Below, one piece after another: positions 1 to 5,471 of a stretch of DNA of 6,345 bases. Position 1 is the stretch's first letter. Each line of letters begins with the position of its first letter. The notes under the pieces were generated by a model. That model did not search any database, was not told the origin of the DNA, and worked only from the letters and a program-made list of their open reading frames with translations. The translations under genes and the position numbers were made by a program. Where the stretch lies: the NCBI GenBank assembly GCA_964562375.1, contig CAZLSW010000124.1, forward strand, positions 1 through 6,345, given 5' to 3'. This stretch comes from JAJPXC01 sp964562375 (lineage in GTDB: Bacteria > Bacteroidota > Bacteroidia > Bacteroidales > Muribaculaceae).

Positions 1-17
1 TCACCGCATATTCTTTT

Positions 18-180
18 AACCACTAAAAACACGAAGAACACTAATCTTTTTTGGGAAAAGAGGTCGCATGCTCCCAAAAACACTAAGCCATCCGGATGGT
101 TTCGTGTTTTTGGCGAGTTTACGAGCCGATTTTTCTCCCAATACACTTCACCTTCGTGTTTTTAGTGTTCTTCGTGGTTC
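18..180. repeat. Imperfect inverted repeat (~160 bp) built of alternating 9-mers
   Basis: The left arm (21-45) reads CACTAAAAA, CACGAAGAA, CACTAAT. The right arm, read on the - strand from 176 to 150, reads CACGAAGAA, CACTAAAAA, CACGAAGGT. The arms share exact inverted matches of 15-16 bp (21-36 with 152-167; 30-44 with 162-176) and both end in AACCAC. In the centre, 74-83 pairs with 104-113 (CCAAAAACAC/GTGTTTTTGG) around the perfect palindrome CCATCCGGATGG at 88-99. This gives a nearly continuous hairpin from 74 to 113 with one mismatch (84/103). No reading frame of note lies inside. It looks like an intergenic repeat of the MITE or REP kind, but no transposase or target-site duplication is visible, so mobility is inference. 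Confidence 0.75.
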
Positions 181-225
181 AATTTCCTTTCGAGTGAGGA
201 GCTACCAATAACAAATTTAGGTGTT

Positions 226-239
226 AATTAACGTTAATT
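226..239. repeat. 14-bp perfect palindrome upstream of the ncRNA promoter
   Basis: AATTAACGTTAATT is its own reverse complement. It lies about 34 bp upstream of the TTTG element of the promoter at 273-303. That would suit an operator or activator site, but such palindromes also arise easily in AT-rich DNA, and no regulator is assigned. Confidence 0.35.
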
Positions 240-272
240 TACTTAAATTGTGACAAATTGGGGACGTTTTTA

Positions 273-303
273 TTTGTGGAGTATGAAAAAATAGCTAATT
301 TTG
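273..303 (+). promoter_or_regulatory. Bacteroidota-type promoter for the ncRNA
   Basis: TTTG at 273-276 is followed after 19 nt by TAATTTTG at 296-303, which matches the Bacteroides primary-sigma consensus (TTTG, 19-21 nt, TAnnTTTG) at every fixed position. Transcription would begin around 309-311. The first substantial feature downstream is a structured non-coding region that ends at the terminator near 671, so the promoter appears to serve that RNA alone. Confidence 0.7.
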
Positions 304-308
304 CGCAG

Positions 309-671
309 ATGATTGTTAAAGCTCTCTCTCAAAGGGAAGGAGAGTTACGGTAAAACAAAGATGCCAATTCAAGTAACGGCATAGATACACCAGTAACGCG
401 CCAGCTGAACGTGGCGCATCCTCAACCTCGGAACGCTTTAACTGCCTATTTTGGTCAGGTAAATTGACATGTGGGTACACCTGTTGTTGCCGTGACACCT
501 GAAATGGACATCATCGCTATGCTGTGCCCTCGGCACATGCGACAGCCACCAGCGGGTGGCCCCTGACAACGACTTCCAAACTTGAAGAGTTTAAGTATAA
601 ATAGTTGTTTTATAGATAATTGTGTATTTGTAATAATGGAGTTGTCGTGAGACAACTCCATTATTATTTTT
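309..671 (+). ncRNA. Structured non-coding RNA gene, family not recognised
   Basis: The unit of about 360 nt has its own promoter just upstream and a strong intrinsic terminator at its end. The two ends can pair in a composite closing helix: 316-320 with 590-594, 322-325 with 586-589, 329-332 with 582-585, and 335-339 with 573-577, 18 pairs in all with small bulges. Inside are compact hairpins: 361-365/378-382, 398-403/412-417 (GCGCCA/TGGCGC), 523-528/532-537 (TGTGCC/GGCACA) and 545-550/555-560 (GCCACC/GGTGGC). Possible longer pairings are 344-350 with 490-496, and 454-459 with 562-567, which competes with 455-460/497-502. A trimmed mature form would be about 316-594. I see no tmRNA tag or tRNA-like end, no RNase P GAGGAAAGTCC-type core and no SRP domain IV motif. 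A 6S-like or Bacteroidales-specific RNA is possible. The reading frames here are short and unconvincing; a 14-codon frame starts at 309. Function unknown. Confidence 0.6.
631..671 (+). terminator. Strong intrinsic terminator of the ncRNA
   Basis: A perfect 16-bp stem (631-646 with 651-666) closes on the GNRA tetraloop GTGA (647-650) and is followed directly by five Ts (667-671). On the - strand the hairpin is followed by ATTACAAATA and lacks a T tract, so it is oriented to stop + strand transcription. It may still help separate the ncRNA from the convergent protease gene. Confidence 0.88.
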
Positions 672-708
672 GTCCGTAGTGGATGTAATCTTCCGGGTGA
701 AAGCCTCC

Positions 709-2133
709 CTAGTTGGCGAGGTCAACCGCGTAGTAGGCTTTGCGGCCAGTGGGGTAGAGGCCCACGATAAACATAGCCTTGTCGGTGGCGTTCGACTTCA
801 TGATCGTCTTGTACACCTTCTCCACGTCGTCCTGCGAGTTGACGCGCACGTCGTTGATGGTGAGGATAATGAAACCGTCCTTCATGCCCGCGTCCTTGAA
901 TTTGCCGTCCTTCAGCCCGGTAACCTGCACGCCTGTGGTGAGCTCCAATTGCTCCTTGGTCTCGTCGGAAAGCGACTTGAAGGCACAACCAAGGGCGGTT
1001 AAATCGTCGGGACGGGTGATCGTGGTCGTGCCCGAGGAATTGCGCAGTGTCACCTTGGCCGAATGCTCCTTGTTGTCGCGGATATAGTCAACAGTGATGG
1101 TGTCGCCGGGACGCTTCTTGGCCACTGCCTCCTGGAGGTTGGCGGTGTTGCGCATCGGCTCCCCGTCGATAGCGATGATCACGTCGCCCTTCTTCAAGCC
1201 AGCCTCCATGGCGGCCGAGCGGTCCTCGACGTTGCCGATGTACAGGCCATAGTTGGTGGCGGTGATACCCTCCTCCTTGGCAAGTTTCTGGGTTAGCTCC
1301 CCGAAAGAGATACCCATCACGGCGCGTTGCACGGTGCCGTATTCCTTAAGGTCGGCAACCACCTTCTTGACGATGGACGTGGGGATGGCGAACGAGTAGC
1401 CCGCGTAGTTGCCCGTCTGGGAGTATATAGCCGTGTTGATGCCAATAAGCTCGCCGTTGAGCGTGACCAAGGCACCACCCGAGTTGCCGGGGTTCACAGC
1501 CGCGTCGGTTTGGATATAAGACTCGATGCCGTGGGAGGCGCTACCCGTCAGCGACGAGATGGAGCGGCCCTTGGCGCTCACGATACCAGCGGTAACGGTG
1601 GAGGTGAAGCCAAAGGGATTGCCCACGGCCAATACCCATTCGCCCACCTTTACGTCCTCGCTGTCGCCCATGGGGATTACGTGGAGGTCGTCGGCGTCAA
1701 TCTTGATAAGGGCAACGTCGGTGGTAGGGTCGGCTCCCACGACCGTGGCGTTGAACGAGCGGTTGTCGTTGAGGGTAACCTCCAGCTCCTCGGCGCCGTC
1801 AATCACATGATTGTTGGTGACGATATAGCCGTCGGAGGAGAGAATCACCCCCGAGCCGAGGCCCGTTTGGCGTTGCTGGGGCTTCTCCTGTTGGCGAGGC
1901 GTTTGGCGGCGCAGCTGGGGTCCGAGAAAGAAATCAAAGAAGGGATCCGAGAACGGGTCGGTGTAGTAACCTTGCTGGCTCGGCCGGGTGGTGACGTAAC
2001 TCTTGATCGACACCACCCCGTTGACCGTCGACTCGGCGGCCTTGGTGAAGTCGGTGGGAACCCCCGAGGCGCACGCCGTGACTACGAATGATAAGCCAAT
2101 TGCTAATGTGGCGAAACGTGATACTTGATTCAT
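709..2133 (-). CDS. htrA: Do/HtrA-family periplasmic serine endopeptidase (DegP/DegQ-like), probable lipoprotein
   Basis: This envelope protease/chaperone (474 aa) degrades or refolds misfolded extracytoplasmic proteins. Residues 1-20 form a signal peptide ending in the lipobox VTAC (18-21), so Cys21 is a likely lipidation site. An aromatic DPFFDFF segment (about 63-69) and a Gln/Arg-rich linker (73-90), as in the regulatory LA loop of Do proteases, precede a trypsin-like domain (about 91-262). The catalytic triad is visible: His109 (TNNHVI), Asp139 (TTDVALIKI) and Ser218 (GNSGG). PDZ1 spans about 268-366 and PDZ2 about 380-470, the usual two-PDZ layout; length is normal for the family. The ATG at 2133 is chosen because it opens directly into the signal peptide; no Shine-Dalgarno is seen, and repeated AATGTTAA octamers lie just upstream. 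It is divergent from the NlpC gene and convergent with the ncRNA. Homologues respond to envelope stress, but nothing here shows that control. The label degP or degQ would be equally fair. Confidence 0.95.
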   Translation of the reverse strand: MNQVSRFATLAIGLSFVVTACASGVPTDFTKAAESTVNGVVSIKSYVTTRPSQQGYYTDPFSDPFFDFFLGPQLRRQTPRQQEKPQQRQTGLGSGVILSSDGYIVTNNHVIDGAEELEVTLNDNRSFNATVVGADPTTDVALIKIDADDLHVIPMGDSEDVKVGEWVLAVGNPFGFTSTVTAGIVSAKGRSISSLTGSASHGIESYIQTDAAVNPGNSGGALVTLNGELIGINTAIYSQTGNYAGYSFAIPTSIVKKVVADLKEYGTVQRAVMGISFGELTQKLAKEEGITATNYGLYIGNVEDRSAAMEAGLKKGDVIIAIDGEPMRNTANLQEAVAKKRPGDTITVDYIRDNKEHSAKVTLRNSSGTTTITRPDDLTALGCAFKSLSDETKEQLELTTGVQVTGLKDGKFKDAGMKDGFIILTINDVRVNSQDDVEKVYKTIMKSNATDKAMFIVGLYPTGRKAYYAVDLAN

Positions 2134-2136
2134 AGC

Positions 2137-2167
2137 AATGTTAAAATGTTAAATCGCTAAATGTTAA
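2137..2167. repeat. Octamer AATGTTAA, three copies before the htrA start
   Basis: AATGTTAA occurs in tandem at 2137-2144 and 2145-2152 and again at 2160-2167, three bases upstream of the htrA start codon. On the coding strand the unit reads TTAACATT. It would lie in the htrA 5' UTR and resembles the short AT-rich repeats before the NlpC and hisA genes. Confidence 0.6.
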
Positions 2168-2304
2168 TTTTTAACTTTATGACGCGAAAATAATTCATAA
2201 ATCCATACGTTCCCGATATTTAAACTACTTTAATACCTCCCCCCCGATTTGTAAACCTATTTTGCATTAAAATTCGCAAAAAACACTTTAGAATCCCCTC
2301 ACCT

Positions 2305-2336
2305 ATTGCTTTTTCGCCCCGAGTTGCCTATCTTTG
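2305..2336 (+). promoter_or_regulatory. Probable Bacteroidota promoter for the NlpC/P60 gene
   Basis: TATCTTTG at 2329-2336 matches the TAnnTTTG -7 consensus. Twenty nt upstream, ATTG at 2305-2308 is a one-mismatch version of the TTTG -33 element. The start of transcription would fall near 2343, at the beginning of the heptamer array, giving a leader of about 60 nt. Confidence 0.6.
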
Positions 2337-2339
2337 TAA

Positions 2340-2402
2340 CCATTAACCACTAACCATTAACCATTAACCATTAACCACTAACCATTAACCACTAACCATT
2401 AA
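2340..2402. repeat. Nine-unit heptamer array (CCATTAA/CCACTAA) in the NlpC 5' UTR
   Basis: Nine consecutive 7-nt units fill 63 bp. Six are CCATTAA and three (units 2, 6 and 8) are CCACTAA. The next unit begins as CCATG and supplies the start codon of the NlpC gene at 2405. There is no Shine-Dalgarno sequence within it. Copy number could vary by slipped-strand replication, which would change leader length but not the reading frame. Confidence 0.93.
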
Positions 2403-2404
2403 CC

Positions 2405-2926
2405 ATGCGCCCTATATTATCCCTGCTCACGATTACCCTCTTGGCCCTGGCACTGGCATCCTGCCACTCCTCCAAGCGCACGGTCGACCCCTATGCCGAC
2501 TATACGCCCGAGGCCACCACCGCCAAAGGCACTATCTCGGGCGCACAGCAAGCCGCTATCGTCAAGGAGGCCAAGCGCTGGCTCGGCACTAAATACCGCT
2601 ACGGCGGACACTCCCGCAAGGACGGCACCGACTGCTCAGGAATGGTGATGGAGATATACAACCAAGTGTGCAACGTGAAGCTGCCACGCTCCAGCCGCGA
2701 GCAACAAGCCTACTGCAAGGGCATCAACCGCAAGGACCTGAAAGTGGGCGACCTCGTGTTCTTCTGCACCTCCAAGGACGCCAAGAAAGTGTCGCACGTG
2801 GGTATCTATGTTGGCAACGGCAAAATCATACACTCCTCGGCCTCCAAAGGCGTCGTCGAAAGTTCGATCGACGAGCCCTACTACATCCGCACCTACCACT
2901 CCTCGGGCCGCGTCCCCACCAAATAA
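2405..2926 (+). CDS. NlpC/P60 (C40) family peptidoglycan endopeptidase, lipoprotein
   Basis: This 173-aa cell-wall hydrolase is predicted to cleave peptide bonds in peptidoglycan stem peptides. A signal peptide (1-19) ends in the lipobox LASC, so Cys20 should be lipidated and the enzyme anchored in an envelope membrane. A short polar linker (about 21-47) leads to a single NlpC/P60 domain (about 48-168). Catalytic Cys77 lies in TDCSG, His131 in SHVGIY and the third polar residue is likely His143 (IIHSS); GDLVFF (115-120) is also a family hallmark. There is no SH3 or LysM domain, so it is a minimal member. The ATG at 2405 is fused to the heptamer array and opens directly into the signal peptide. 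The gene stands alone, divergent from htrA, with its own promoter. The exact bond cleaved cannot be told from the sequence. Confidence 0.93.
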   Translation: MRPILSLLTITLLALALASCHSSKRTVDPYADYTPEATTAKGTISGAQQAAIVKEAKRWLGTKYRYGGHSRKDGTDCSGMVMEIYNQVCNVKLPRSSREQQAYCKGINRKDLKVGDLVFFCTSKDAKKVSHVGIYVGNGKIIHSSASKGVVESSIDEPYYIRTYHSSGRVPTK

Positions 2927-2971
2927 CCCTCCACAAGGGCATCCGCAGATTCCCATTTAGGGGACTGCCCT

Positions 2972-3043
2972 TGGAAGTCCATCACCAGTCCCCCCCATAA
3001 GCGTCCGCGTCAACCCCAGGGTCCGTCCATGGAAGTCCATCAC
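2972..3043. repeat. Two copies of TGGAAGTCCATCAC in the NlpC-ATPase spacer
   Basis: The 14-mer occurs at 2972-2985 and 3030-3043. The first copy lies in the loop of a possible hairpin, with GGGGACT just before it pairing with AGTCCCC just after it. The 296-base spacer between the NlpC stop and the ATPase start holds no gene I can support. Confidence 0.6.
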
Positions 3044-3052
3044 TTTCTTTCC

Positions 3053-3070
3053 GCGGGCGTCCCCGCCCGC
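3053..3070. repeat. GC-rich hairpin in the NlpC-ATPase spacer
   Basis: GCGGGCG (3053-3059) pairs with CGCCCGC (3064-3070) across a TCCC loop. Only scattered Ts follow on the + strand. On the - strand it is followed by GGAAAGAAAG, so it is not a standard intrinsic terminator in either direction, though it could slow read-through from the NlpC gene. Confidence 0.45.
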
Positions 3071-3077
3071 TCTCCCT

Positions 3078-3093
3078 GTTAGAGCCGGATGGG
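3078..3093. repeat. Left copy of the 16-bp direct repeat flanking the ATPase gene
   Basis: GTTAGAGCCGGATGGG here is identical to 4715-4730, where it forms the 3' end of hisF and its stop codon. Similarity continues for a few bases (GGGAAT against GGGGAT) and then stops. This copy is in non-coding DNA, 129 bp before the ATPase start codon. Confidence 0.8.
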
Positions 3094-3119
3094 AATTTTA
3101 CCTAAAATTACTATTCACG

Positions 3120-3154
3120 GTGCATTATCCCACATAAAAATTGAGATAATGCAC
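3120..3154. repeat. 10-bp inverted repeat upstream of the ATPase promoter
   Basis: GTGCATTATC (3120-3129) and GATAATGCAC (3145-3154) form perfect arms around a 15-nt AT-rich centre, ending 16 bp before the TTTG element at 3171. The position would suit an operator, and a dyad of this size could bind a dimeric regulator, but no candidate is encoded in the window. Confidence 0.5.
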
Positions 3155-3170
3155 GCTGAATGGTAAATTA

Positions 3171-3202
3171 TTTGGTAATTAAACACGAAATTCCTACCTT
3201 TG
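3171..3202 (+). promoter_or_regulatory. Bacteroidota-type promoter for the ATPase gene
   Basis: TTTG at 3171-3174, a 20-nt spacer and TACCTTTG at 3195-3202 match the consensus fully. Transcription would start near 3208-3210, leaving a leader of only about 13-15 nt before the ATG at 3223. This argues against the in-frame upstream ATG at 3160, which lies before the promoter elements. Confidence 0.7.
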
Positions 3203-3222
3203 TACATCCAAAAATTACGGTT

Positions 3223-4653
3223 ATGAGTGATCTTATAGGCAGAGAGTTTGAACGGAAGGAGTTGCAGAAGTGTTTTGACTCCAACCGCTCTGAATTGGTG
3301 ATAGTATATGGTCGACGTCGAGTAGGCAAGACTTTCTTGATCGAGGAAGTCTTTGGACATAAATATGCTTTCACTTATACCGGTGCACACGGTATGACCA
3401 CGCGTCAGCAACTCGCAAACTTTGCCTATGCCTTGAAATCCCAGTCTGGCAAGAAAATCAAATCTTTCCGTAACTGGATTGACGCTTTCCGCGCACTGCA
3501 AGAGCATTTGGAGGACGTTCCCACCCCGGGCAAAAAGGTGGTTTTCATTGACGAAATGCCGTGGATGGACTCTGGCCGTTCCAACTTTGTCGTAGCTCTG
3601 GAAAATTTCTGGAACGGATGGGCCGCTCGGCGACGCGACATCTTGTTGATTGCTACTGGCTCGGCTACATCGTGGATGCGGGATAAACTGATAGCCAACA
3701 AAGGCGGCCTTCACGCTCGCATTACATGCCGTTTACACCTAATGCCATTCACGCTTCACGAAACCGAGTTATATTTGGAAAAGACCGGCTATCCTTGGGA
3801 TCGCTATCATCTTCTGCAAGCATATATGCTTTTGGGAGGCGTCCCTTTCTACTACTCGTTACTCTCGCCCGAACTCAGTTTGGCACAAAACATTGACCTT
3901 CTCTTTTTCCGCGAGGGAGCCTCGTTGAGAGAAGAGTTTGAAGAACTGTATTCAGCCCTATTCTCAAATACGGCCCAATATATAAATATGGTTCACCTAC
4001 TGAGCGAACACAAGGCTGGGCTGACCTCGAAACAGATAAGCCAGTCGCTTGGATATAAGGGCGGGAAGGTGACCACGGTTATAAAGAATCTGGAACGCAG
4101 CGATATTATCGAGCCTTGGGTTCAGTATGGGAATAAGCGCCGTGGCACAGTTTATCGACTCACCGACTTCTTCACCTTGTTCTATTATAAATTCGTGGCG
4201 ACCAACCACTCAAAAGACGACAAGTGGTGGAGCAATCATCTTGACTCACGCGCTATCGCGGCCTGGATGGGCATAGCATTTGAACTCGTGTGCATGAAAC
4301 ATCATCGACAAATCAAAGATGCCTTGGGCATCTCCGGAATGTCAACCGAGACTGCCACTTGGCACGTATCGGCCAACGAAGACGAAGGGTTGCCAGGAGC
4401 CCAAGTGGATTTAATCATTGACCGAGCCGACCGCATTCTGCATCTGTGTGAGATGAAATTCAGCCAGGATAAGTTCCCGATCTCAAAAGACTATGAGATG
4501 CACTTGCGCGAAAGGATGGGATTGTTCAAGATGCTAACCAAGACAAAAAAGACTGTTGTTCACACGTTTGTGACTACTTACGGTGTGACCGACGGCAAAC
4601 ATAAAAGCATCGTTCACTCGGAGGTGACGATGGATGATCTGTTCAAAACTTAA
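3223..4653 (+). CDS. AAA-family ATPase with C-terminal DUF234/PD-(D/E)XK-like domain
   Basis: This 476-aa protein belongs to the widespread archaeal/bacterial ATPase plus DUF234 family, whose cellular role is not established. The N-terminal P-loop domain (about 1-240) has Walker A GRRRVGKT (30-37), Walker B VVFIDE (106-111) and a sensor-like IATGS (143-147). A LGGVPFYY motif (204-211) typical of the family follows. Residues about 255-312 look like a winged helix (TSKQISQSLGY, then a VYRLTD strand). The C-terminal part (about 330-476) carries Glu354 in GIAFELV, then Asp396 (QVDLII) and Glu410/Lys412 (CEMKF), the spacing of a PD-(D/E)XK nuclease-fold core. The start at 3223 is preferred over 3160 because the promoter lies between them. 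The gene looks more AT-rich than its neighbours, is monocistronic and is bracketed by 16-bp direct repeats. A DNA-repair, defence or mobile-element role is possible but not shown. Family assignment is confident, function is not. Confidence 0.9.
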   Translation: MSDLIGREFERKELQKCFDSNRSELVIVYGRRRVGKTFLIEEVFGHKYAFTYTGAHGMTTRQQLANFAYALKSQSGKKIKSFRNWIDAFRALQEHLEDVPTPGKKVVFIDEMPWMDSGRSNFVVALENFWNGWAARRRDILLIATGSATSWMRDKLIANKGGLHARITCRLHLMPFTLHETELYLEKTGYPWDRYHLLQAYMLLGGVPFYYSLLSPELSLAQNIDLLFFREGASLREEFEELYSALFSNTAQYINMVHLLSEHKAGLTSKQISQSLGYKGGKVTTVIKNLERSDIIEPWVQYGNKRRGTVYRLTDFFTLFYYKFVATNHSKDDKWWSNHLDSRAIAAWMGIAFELVCMKHHRQIKDALGISGMSTETATWHVSANEDEGLPGAQVDLIIDRADRILHLCEMKFSQDKFPISKDYEMHLRERMGLFKMLTKTKKTVVHTFVTTYGVTDGKHKSIVHSEVTMDDLFKT

Positions 4654-4659
4654 ACTTTT

Positions 4660-4696
4660 GTGAAGTTTGTACCCAAACTTCACGCAGGCTGTTTTT
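4660..4696 (+). terminator. Possible intrinsic terminator after the ATPase gene
   Basis: A 9-bp stem (GTGAAGTTT at 4660-4668, AAACTTCAC at 4675-4683) with a 6-nt loop begins seven bases after the stop codon. The T run (4692-4696) starts eight bases beyond the stem, which weakens the case. It lies between the converging ATPase and hisF genes and, being palindromic, could act on both. Confidence 0.45.
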
Positions 4697-4714
4697 CGTA
4701 ATCGCCTACCTATG

Positions 4715-4730
4715 GTTAGAGCCGGATGGG
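4715..4730. repeat. Right copy of the 16-bp direct repeat, at the hisF 3' end
   Basis: GTTAGAGCCGGATGGG covers the last codons of hisF (encoding Pro-Ile-Arg-Leu) and its TAA stop on the - strand, plus one base beyond. It is identical to 3078-3093, 1637 bp to the left on the other side of the ATPase gene. Confidence 0.8.
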
Positions 4731-5471
4731 GATGTGGTGGGAGGCAAGGTAGCGTTTGAGGGACGGGATGGGGATTTCGCCGAAGTGGAAGATGGAGGCC
4801 GCGAGAGCGGCGTCGGCTTTGCCCTCGGTGAAAGCGTCGAGGAAATGCTCCATTGTGCCAGCGCCTCCCGAGGCGATCACGGGGATGTTGAGGGCGTCGT
4901 GAAGAGCGCGCAGAGGCTCGTTGGCAAAGCCCTGCTTCACGCCGTCGTGATCCATGGAGGTGAACAGAATCTCCCCAGCACCGCGTTCCTGTGCCTCGCG
5001 GGCCCATTCCACAAGTCGGCGGTTGGTGGGCACGCGCCCCCCGTTGAGATGGCATATCCACTCGTCACCCACACGTCGGGCGTCGATGGCTACCACGCAC
5101 ACCTGGTTGCCAAACCTCTGGGCTATCTCATCAATTAGTTGGGGACGGCGCAGGGCGGCCGAGTTGATCGAAACCTTGTCGGCTCCGGCGTTGAGCAATT
5201 TCTCCACATCCTCCACGGCGTTGATGCCCCCACCCACAGTGAAGGGGATGCTCACGCGCTCGGCCACGCGTCGCACCAGGTCGACAAACGTTTTGCGACC
5301 CTCATGGGAGGCGGTGATGTCGAGGTAGACCAGCTCGTCGGCCCCCTCGCGGGAGTAGCGTTCGCCCAGCTCCACAGGGTCGCCAGCGTGACGCAGGTTG
5401 ACGAAATTGACGCCCTTGACGGTTTCGCCGTCCTTCACGTCGAGACAGGGGATGATACGTTTGCTCAGCAT
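4716..5471 (-). CDS. hisF: Imidazole glycerol phosphate synthase, cyclase subunit HisF
   Basis: HisF is the (beta/alpha)8-barrel subunit that uses ammonia, delivered by the glutaminase subunit HisH, to convert PRFAR into imidazole glycerol phosphate and AICAR, a step joining histidine and purine metabolism in the cytoplasm. The 251-aa protein is exactly the usual length. Catalytic Asp11 (PCLDVKDG) and Asp130 (VVAIDARR) sit at the canonical positions. Phosphate-binding elements are present: VGGGI (79-83), SGGAG (201-205) and AASIFH (224-229). Its ATG overlaps the end of hisA by 7 nt, so translation is probably coupled. The gene is intact up to its stop, which lies inside the 16-bp repeat that recurs at 3078. 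hisIE, a common downstream neighbour in Bacteroidales, is not here; the next gene converges from the opposite strand. Confidence 0.98.
   Translation of the reverse strand: MLSKRIIPCLDVKDGETVKGVNFVNLRHAGDPVELGERYSREGADELVYLDITASHEGRKTFVDLVRRVAERVSIPFTVGGGINAVEDVEKLLNAGADKVSINSAALRRPQLIDEIAQRFGNQVCVVAIDARRVGDEWICHLNGGRVPTNRRLVEWAREAQERGAGEILFTSMDHDGVKQGFANEPLRALHDALNIPVIASGGAGTMEHFLDAFTEGKADAALAASIFHFGEIPIPSLKRYLASHHIPIRL

Noticed and set aside
309..353. Small + strand frame of 14 codons at the start of the ncRNA, as a leader peptide
   Set aside because: It falls in the closing helix, has no ribosome-binding signal and no run of one amino acid suggesting attenuation. Kept only as a remark.
316..661. 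Two overlapping - strand reading frames of 60 and 68 codons
   Set aside because: They overlap the structured RNA and its terminator, have no recognisable composition or domain, and are antisense to a region with its own promoter and hairpins.
1327..2091. Long + strand frame (254 codons) opposite htrA, and other long frames opposite hisF and hisA
   Set aside because: These are antisense shadows of GC-rich genes with full catalytic motifs; their translations show no family features.
2252..2280. Possible - strand promoter for htrA (TTTG at 2280-2277, TAGGTTTA at 2259-2252)
   Set aside because: The spacer is only 17 nt and the -7 element has a mismatch at the last G. It is the best candidate I found for htrA but too weak to list as a feature.
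2340..2402. Heptamer array as a CRISPR array or phase-variable coding repeat
   Set aside because: Units are 7 nt with no spacers, and the array lies before the start codon, so slippage cannot shift the reading frame.
3160..3222. Upstream in-frame ATG at 3160 as the ATPase start
   Set aside because: Both promoter elements (3171-3202) lie downstream of it, and the family sequence begins at the IGRE motif just after 3223.
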